Below, in pieces: positions 5,779-9,715 of a stretch of DNA of 9,715 nucleotides (position 1 is the stretch's first letter; each line of letters starts with the position of its first letter). Location of the stretch: contig CANOHY010000055.1 of assembly GCA_947565915.1 (NCBI GenBank), forward strand, positions 1 through 9,715, written 5' to 3'. The translations under genes were made by a program, and so were the position numbers. Under the pieces are notes generated by a model that saw only the letters and a program-made list of their open reading frames with translations, did not search any database and had not been told where the DNA came from. This stretch comes from an uncultured Eggerthellaceae bacterium. GTDB taxonomy: Bacteria > Actinomycetota > Coriobacteriia > Coriobacteriales > Eggerthellaceae.

Positions 5779-7866
5779 ATGATTCTGCAACTCGAGCAAA
5801 TAGAGAAGTCGTTTGGCGGTCGCACCCTGTTCACGGGGGTGAACCTGCGCCTCGAAGAGGGCGATCGCCTGGCACTTGTGGGTCCTAACGGCGCGGGGAA
5901 AACAACGCTTCTGCGCATCATCTCCGGCGAGGAAAGCGCAGATGCCGGTCGTGTGGTGCTGGCGAAGGATGCGCGCATCGGCTATCTAGAGCAAGAAGCC
6001 ATCGAGATGGACGACAACCCCATCTTCGAGGAGGTGCTCTCGGCGCAAAGCGAGGTGGTGGAAGCCGAGCGCAAGCTGCGCGAGCTCGAGCATTCCCTGG
6101 GCGCTAATCCCACCGAAGAGCAGTTGGCCGCTGCTGGGAAGGCACGCGATCGCTACGAGAATCTGGGCGGCTATACCATCGAGGCCAAGGTGCGCAGCGT
6201 GCTGTTCGGCCTCGGCTTCAAGGAAGAGGACATGCAGCGCTCGACCACAGAGTTCTCGGGCGGTTGGCAGATGCGCTTGGCGCTGGCGAAGCTGCTGGTG
6301 CGCAATCCCGAAGTGCTGCTGCTCGATGAGCCCACCAACCATTTGGACCTCGAGAGCGTGCGCTGGCTCGAGGGGTTCCTGAAGACCTATGACGGCACGG
6401 TGATCGTGGTGAGCCACGACCGCGCATTCATGGACAACGTGGTGGACCGCGTTGCCGAGATAGACAACGGCCAGGTGATGCTTTACAAGGGCAACTATTC
6501 CGCTTACCTGAAGGCGCGCGACGCGCGCATCGAGCAGTTGAAGGCCGAGCACAAGCAGCAGCTCGAGGAAATCGCGCGCCTGGAGGCGTTCGTGGAGCGC
6601 TTTCGCTACAAGGCTACCAAGGCCCGTCAAGCGCAAGATCGCGAGAAGAAGCTTGAGAACATGCGGGCGAACCTGGTGCACATCCCCGACGAGAAGCCGC
6701 GGGTGCACTTCAACTTCAACCAGCCGCCGCGTACGGGCGACGAGGTGGTGCGAGCGCGTGGGCTGGTGAAGCGCTACGGCGACCACGTGGTCTACGATGG
6801 CATCGACTTCGACTTGTTCCGTGGCGACAAGGTGGCCTTGGTGGGGCCGAATGGAGCGGGCAAGTCCACGCTGCTGAAGATGATCGCAGGCGTGCTGGCA
6901 CCCGATGCTGGCTCCATCGAGTACGGCACGGGGGTAACGCGCACCTATTACGCGCAGCATCAGCTTGAAGAGCTGTGCTCGGGCAACACGGTGTTCGAGG
7001 AGCTCGATCGCGTGGCGCCCGGTTGGACCATCTCGCAAGTGCGCACGCTGCTGGGTGCCTTTTTGTTCCATGGCGACGACGTGGATAAGCGCGTGAGCGT
7101 GCTCTCTGGCGGCGAGAAGAGCCGATTGGCCTTGGCGAAGATGCTCGTTGCGCCCACGCCGCTGCTCTGCCTGGACGAGCCGACCAACCACTTGGACATC
7201 TCGAGTGCCGACGTGCTGGAGCAGGCGCTCAAGCACTTTGAGGGCACCATATTGCTGATCACCCACGACCGGCATCTCATTCGCAGCGTGGCCAATCGCA
7301 TCGTGGAGGTGCGGCCAGGCAAGATCACCAACTACGTGGGCGACTACGACTACTACCTCTACAAGACTGAGCAGCTTGCCGAGGGTTCTGGTGAAGATGG
7401 CGCAGCTGCTTCTGACGTAGGCGGTTCTGGCAAGGCAGCACCTAGCACTGGCGGGGGAGCCACGAAAGTGACTGTGCGCAAGCACGAGAAAGGCGAGCGC
7501 CCGGCTGCCCGGGGCACATCTGCCGCTGCCGAAGCCCCGCTCACGGCTGCGAAGGGGTCGGCGCCCAAGTCCAAGGAGCAGAAGCGCCGCGAAGCTGAAG
7601 CGCGCAACCGCGCCTATGCAGCGCTCAAGAACCATCGTAAGCGCATCGACGAGCTCGATGCGCAGATGGAGCGCGACCGTGCGCGCATGGAGGAGGTGCT
7701 TCAGCTGCTCGCCGATCCCGATTTCTATACGCGCGAAGAGGGAACGAGCGACATCATCTCCGAGCATGCACAGCTCAAGCAGCGTTTGGAACATGCTGAA
7801 GAGGAATGGCTTGCTCTGAACGAGGAGCTCGAGGCCGAGATGGCGCGTCAGAAAGCCGATGCCTGA
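5779..7866 (+). CDS. ABC-F family ATPase (YdiF/YheS-like)
   Basis: This is a 695-residue soluble protein with two ABC domains and no membrane segments. ABC-F proteins act on ribosomes, relieving stalls or protecting against antibiotics, rather than in transport. Domain 1 has Walker A GPNGAGKTT (35-43), signature FSGGW (159-163), Walker B VLLLDE (179-184) and His213. Domain 2 has Walker A GPNGAGKST (356-364), LSGGE (442-446), Walker B LLCLDE (462-467) and His496. A charged helical linker (about 240-320) corresponds to the P-site tRNA interaction motif. After about residue 534 comes a low-complexity Gly/Ala/Ser/Lys spacer, then a coiled-coil C-terminal domain (about 600-690, with LLADPDFYTREE), as in YdiF, YheS and Uup. 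A TTG 7 codons upstream is in frame, but the domain begins directly at the ATG at 5779. The gene overlaps trmL by one base. A housekeeping role is more likely than resistance, but this is not proved. Confidence 0.93.
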   Translation: MILQLEQIEKSFGGRTLFTGVNLRLEEGDRLALVGPNGAGKTTLLRIISGEESADAGRVVLAKDARIGYLEQEAIEMDDNPIFEEVLSAQSEVVEAERKLRELEHSLGANPTEEQLAAAGKARDRYENLGGYTIEAKVRSVLFGLGFKEEDMQRSTTEFSGGWQMRLALAKLLVRNPEVLLLDEPTNHLDLESVRWLEGFLKTYDGTVIVVSHDRAFMDNVVDRVAEIDNGQVMLYKGNYSAYLKARDARIEQLKAEHKQQLEEIARLEAFVERFRYKATKARQAQDREKKLENMRANLVHIPDEKPRVHFNFNQPPRTGDEVVRARGLVKRYGDHVVYDGIDFDLFRGDKVALVGPNGAGKSTLLKMIAGVLAPDAGSIEYGTGVTRTYYAQHQLEELCSGNTVFEELDRVAPGWTISQVRTLLGAFLFHGDDVDKRVSVLSGGEKSRLALAKMLVAPTPLLCLDEPTNHLDISSADVLEQALKHFEGTILLITHDRHLIRSVANRIVEVRPGKITNYVGDYDYYLYKTEQLAEGSGEDGAAASDVGGSGKAAPSTGGGATKVTVRKHEKGERPAARGTSAAAEAPLTAAKGSAPKSKEQKRREAEARNRAYAALKNHRKRIDELDAQMERDRARMEEVLQLLADPDFYTREEGTSDIISEHAQLKQRLEHAEEEWLALNEELEAEMARQKADA

Positions 7867-8324
7867 TGAACGTTGTGCTGGTAGAGCCCGAGATCCCTCA
7901 GAATACGGGCAATGTTGCGCGCACCTGTGCTTGCACTGGTGCCACGTTGCACCTGGTGGAGCCCATGGGATTTCGCCTGACGCAGCGCAACCTTGCGCGC
8001 GCAGGCTGCGACTACTGGGATCAAGTTGAAATCGTGAAGTGGGCGTGCGCTGACGAGTTCCTAGAAGCGCACGGGGGTGATGAGCTGCATCTCTTCACGG
8101 GGCAGGCGAGACGCTTGTTCACTGAGGTTTCGTACGGCGCAAACGCCTTCTTGCTCTTCGGGCGTGAGAGCCGCGGGCTCGACCAAGAGCTCATCGATCG
8201 TTTCGCTGCCAGCTGCGTGCGCATTCCCATGCGCGACGGGTTGCGCTCCCTCAACCTGTCGAACGCTGCGGCCATCGGGCTCTACGAGGCCCTTCGCCAA
8301 AACGGCTTCTCCCACCTCGCCTAA
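7866..8324 (+). CDS. trmL: tRNA (cytidine/uridine-34 2'-O)-methyltransferase
   Basis: This 152-residue SPOUT-class enzyme methylates the ribose 2'-OH of the wobble base of certain tRNALeu species, using SAM bound in a trefoil knot. The TrmL hallmarks are present: N-terminal MNVVLVEPEIPQNTGNVART (1-20), LLFGRESRGL (96-105) and the knot segment IPMRDGLRSLNLSNAAAIGL (120-139). The length is close to E. coli TrmL, and the protein consists only of the catalytic domain that works as a dimer. The ATG at 7866 overlaps the ABC-F TGA as TGATG, so reinitiation after ABC-F translation is likely; no strong ribosome-binding site is seen. An in-frame ATG 60 bases upstream adds residues unlike the family and lies within ABC-F, so it was rejected. 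The pairing with ABC-F makes a small translation-related operon. Confidence 0.93.
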   Translation: MNVVLVEPEIPQNTGNVARTCACTGATLHLVEPMGFRLTQRNLARAGCDYWDQVEIVKWACADEFLEAHGGDELHLFTGQARRLFTEVSYGANAFLLFGRESRGLDQELIDRFAASCVRIPMRDGLRSLNLSNAAAIGLYEALRQNGFSHLA

Positions 8325-8335
8325 TTTCGGTCTTG

Positions 8336-8490
8336 GTGGTCACAAAACCCGGTTTGTTCGTCAAGAAATCGCCTATTGCGAGGTTTGCGGGCCTCATCGT
8401 CAAACGTGACCTGAGGTTTTATGGCGCAAGAGTTGCCTGCTTTGACGAAATCGGGAGGATCCTGACGAACAAATGGGGTTTTGTGACCAC
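8336..8490. repeat. 155-bp palindromic element with 28-bp inverted ends
   Basis: The left arm (8336-8363) and the inverse of the right arm (8463-8490) match at 26 of 28 positions: GTGGTCACAAAACCC, two mismatches, then TTTGTTCGTCA. The 99-base interior holds smaller nested pairs: TTGCG 8376-8380 with CGCAA 8425-8429, CCTCA 8392-8396 with TGAGG 8412-8416, and GTCA 8399-8402 with TGAC 8407-8410. It also has further CGTCAA/TTGACG words at 8398 and 8442. No direct-repeat target duplication is obvious, and no open frame in it looks like a gene. It starts 11 bases after the trmL stop. It could be a MITE- or BIME-like dispersed repeat, a bidirectional terminator or a structured RNA. The structure is seen; its nature is inferred. 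Confidence 0.7.
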
Positions 8491-8529
8491 GAATTGAGGG
8501 CAAGGCGAGCATCGTAAGACTGGCTTACC

Positions 8530-8617
8530 TAGAATGTTGCGCAACGGATTCCTCCTTATCTCGCCGACAATGGGATTCAGAGACCCTGTTCGGCGGATAA
8601 AAGAAAACGAGGAAACC
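8530..8617 (+). promoter_or_regulatory. Promoter and structured leader of the DUF5648 gene
   Basis: A -10 candidate TAGAAT (8530-8535) is followed at once by the perfect palindrome GTTGCGCAAC (8536-8545), a possible operator at the transcription start. The -35 is not recognisable. The leader then carries GGATTCCTCCTT (8547-8558), which resembles the 3' end of 16S rRNA. Its TTCCTC (8549-8554) can pair with the gene's own GAGGAA ribosome-binding site (8609-8614). A hairpin with CGCCGA/TCGGCG arms (8562-8567 and 8590-8595, plus inner GGG/CCC) lies between and would bring the two together. Closed and open forms are therefore possible. Pairings are seen; regulation is inferred. Confidence 0.4.
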
Positions 8618-9514
8618 ATGTCAAAGACCCTATCGAAGGCAACTGGAATGCTTGTCGCACTTGCCTTGGCGCTCGGCTTGCTCTGTGCAGCGCAGGCGGT
8701 GACTACTGAGGAGGCCTATGCGGCAGCGGACACTACGCCGATGTATCGCCTCTACAACAAGTGGAGCACCGAGCACCTGTTCACCTCAGGCAAGGCAGAG
8801 TATGACAACCTGGTTAAGAAGGGTTGGACCGGCGAGGGCGTGGCCTGGTTGGCGCCAACCTCGGGCGACCCGGTATACCGCCTCTACAACAAGTGGTCGG
8901 GCGACCATCACTACACCACCTCCAAGAAGGAGTACGACAAGTGCGTGCGAGACGGCTGGAAGGGTGAGGGCACTGCCTTCTACTCGGGCGGGAATCGGCC
9001 CATCTACCGCCTGTTCAACCCGTATGTGAAGTCGTTCTTCCATCACTATACGGCAGGCGCCGCCGAGCAGAAGAATTGCATCAAGGCCGGCTGGAAGGAC
9101 GAGAAGGTCGGTTGGTACGGCTATGCTTCAGACATTTCTGTTTCGAGCAATAATGCTGCAGTTAAAGAATTCGCAAATCTGTGGAACAACGCTCTTCATT
9201 TGGTGAATAACGCTGGAGCTTCGGCTGACGACTTTCTAAACAGCAAAAGTAGCATCGATGGGATTTCTGAATACACCATGTTTCTTCAATATGTGGTAGA
9301 TCATGCGCAGTGTGTAAATGATGCTGCGAAATTAGAACAGAGCAATGCATCATTACACGACCTTTTTGGTCCTTCGTTCGCTATCGCATTTGACAAATGG
9401 AGCGAAGCGTTCAGTGACTTAAGTTTTGAGGTGCTCATTGGTCCACTTGTTGTAGAGCCGATAAACCGCTTCAGACTGATCGGTCTTGAGGGCATACGCC
9501 TTTTCAGCCGTTAG
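8618..9514 (+). CDS. Exported DUF5648-repeat protein with novel C-terminus
   Basis: This 298-residue protein has a signal peptide: KTLSK, a hydrophobic core MLVALALALGLLCAA, and likely cleavage after AYA (residue 35) or AQA (27). Three repeats of about 40 residues follow at 41-80, 85-124 and 128-168, each with YRLYN/YRLFN, an aromatic H-x-(F/Y)-T turn, a Glu-Tyr/Gln helix start and GW..E..(A/G)W at the end. This is the DUF5648 (beta-trefoil-like) repeat seen in cell-surface proteins, often beside hydrolase domains. Residues 172-298 match nothing I know; they are helical-looking with Asn/Ala/Phe-rich segments and no anchor. From about 9131 the DNA becomes AT-richer (by hand 38% GC in 9241-9300 against 68% in 8941-9000), suggesting a fused or acquired tail. 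The ATG at 8618 has GAGGA 4 bases upstream and gives the signal peptide directly; the in-frame ATG at 8534 would add 28 non-signal residues. Function unknown, perhaps surface binding. Confidence 0.85.
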   Translation: MSKTLSKATGMLVALALALGLLCAAQAVTTEEAYAAADTTPMYRLYNKWSTEHLFTSGKAEYDNLVKKGWTGEGVAWLAPTSGDPVYRLYNKWSGDHHYTTSKKEYDKCVRDGWKGEGTAFYSGGNRPIYRLFNPYVKSFFHHYTAGAAEQKNCIKAGWKDEKVGWYGYASDISVSSNNAAVKEFANLWNNALHLVNNAGASADDFLNSKSSIDGISEYTMFLQYVVDHAQCVNDAAKLEQSNASLHDLFGPSFAIAFDKWSEAFSDLSFEVLIGPLVVEPINRFRLIGLEGIRLFSR

Positions 9515-9666
9515 CGAATGAAGGGCGACAAACCTTCTATGCAGATGGCATGGCACTGAATCTAACCGCTCGCCGAGCACCTGTCGACGCATGCGGTTGA
9601 GCCGTTATAGCTTAATGGCAATTTGCGGAAGTGGCCCCAATGAGTTAATAATCAAATCACGCAACA
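9515..9666. other. Gene-free stretch with one weak inverted repeat
   Basis: No credible gene is seen here on either strand. The only structure is the pair AACCGC (9564-9569) and GCGGTT (9593-9598), with a 23-base loop and no T-run, too weak to call a terminator. The composition is AT-rich towards the right. Confidence 0.4.
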
Positions 9667-9714
9667 TTACAAAGGGGCTACTGGCTTAAAAACTGGTTCT
9701 ACTGGCTTAGCTTT
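9667..9714 (-). CDS. Possible C-terminal tail of a minus-strand gene
   Basis: The minus strand reads KAKPVEPVFKPVAPL then TAA (9669-9667), the only minus-strand frame open from the window edge. The DNA carries an 11-base direct repeat CTACTGGCTTA (9678-9688 and 9699-9709) with a 21-base period, which becomes a seven-residue Lys-Pro-Val repeat in this frame. Proline/valine-rich tails of this kind occur at the ends of surface or regulatory proteins. With only 15 codons visible it may be chance; plus-strand frames through the repeat are also open. Confidence 0.3.
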   Translation of the reverse strand, partial: KAKPVEPVFKPVAPL

Positions 9715-9715
9715 A

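Noticed and set aside
4522..5799. 425-codon open frame on the minus strand
   Set aside because: It lies opposite the DUF2804 gene, which has a strong ribosome site and family motifs; the reverse reading shows none.
5986..7794. 602-codon open frame on the minus strand
   Set aside because: It is antisense to the ABC-F gene, has His/Leu/Val-rich content typical of reversed GC-rich codons and no recognisable domain.
8534..8617. Earlier in-frame ATG for the DUF5648 protein
   Set aside because: It would bury the signal peptide behind 28 polar residues and has no ribosome-binding site; the ATG at 8618 has one.
8321..8619. Short minus-strand frames (63 and 66 codons) over the palindromic element
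   Set aside because: They arise from the inverted repeat and leader, lack ribosome sites and show no family features.
9600..9680. tRNA-like D-arm (TAGCTTAATGGCA) in the right-hand spacer
   Set aside because: No matching acceptor stem, anticodon stem or T-arm consensus could be paired around it.
1..9715. CRISPR array, rRNA, integrase or transposase
   Set aside because: No regularly spaced repeat set, rRNA core sequence or recombinase motif was found on either strand.

Overview
The window looks like chromosome from a GC-rich, high-coding-density anaerobic actinobacterium of the Coriobacteriia (Eggerthellaceae-like). This is inferred from three things: the GC-rich codon use of the core genes, a secreted protein built of DUF5648-type YRLYN...GW repeats (common in that group), and a promoter sitting directly on a start codon, which suggests leaderless mRNA. 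I cannot name a genus or species from the sequence alone.

Layout. (1) 1-609, plus strand: the 3' part of a Fic-domain protein with an intact catalytic motif, running in from the left edge. (2) 606-4486, minus strand: a likely operon read right to left. It holds a substrate-binding lipoprotein, a FecCD permease and a FecE-type ATPase (a complete importer of the iron-siderophore/haem/cobalamin class), followed by a class I SAM-dependent methyltransferase. Permease and ATPase share an ATGA overlap. A long hairpin spans the ATPase stop and lies before the methyltransferase. The methyltransferase and fic stop codons overlap tail to tail. (3) 4487-4686: a divergent control region with repeated TGTTACGAATTCT boxes and an extended -10 promoter. 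(4) 4687-5739, plus strand: a DUF2804 protein. (5) 5779-8324, plus strand: an ABC-F ATPase whose start codon lies at the expected transcription start, overlapping by one base with trmL (tRNA wobble 2'-O-methyltransferase). Together they form a translation-related pair. (6) 8325-8617: a gene-free stretch with a 155-bp element bounded by 28-bp inverted repeats, then a promoter and a structured leader. (7) 8618-9514, plus strand: an exported protein with three DUF5648-like repeats and an AT-richer, unrecognised C-terminal part. (8) 9515-9715: mostly non-coding, possibly ending in the tail of a minus-strand gene.

How the parts work together. The importer would bind its ligand outside the membrane, move it through the permease and use the ATPase for energy. 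The co-oriented methyltransferase may act on the ligand or on a related metabolite, but this is inference. ABC-F and TrmL both act in translation. The most unusual items are the 155-bp palindromic element, the abrupt composition change inside the DUF5648 protein, the operator-like repeats in front of the importer, and the two structured RNAs (the hairpin after the ATPase and the leader of the secreted protein). I found no CRISPR array, rRNA, confident tRNA, integrase or transposase.
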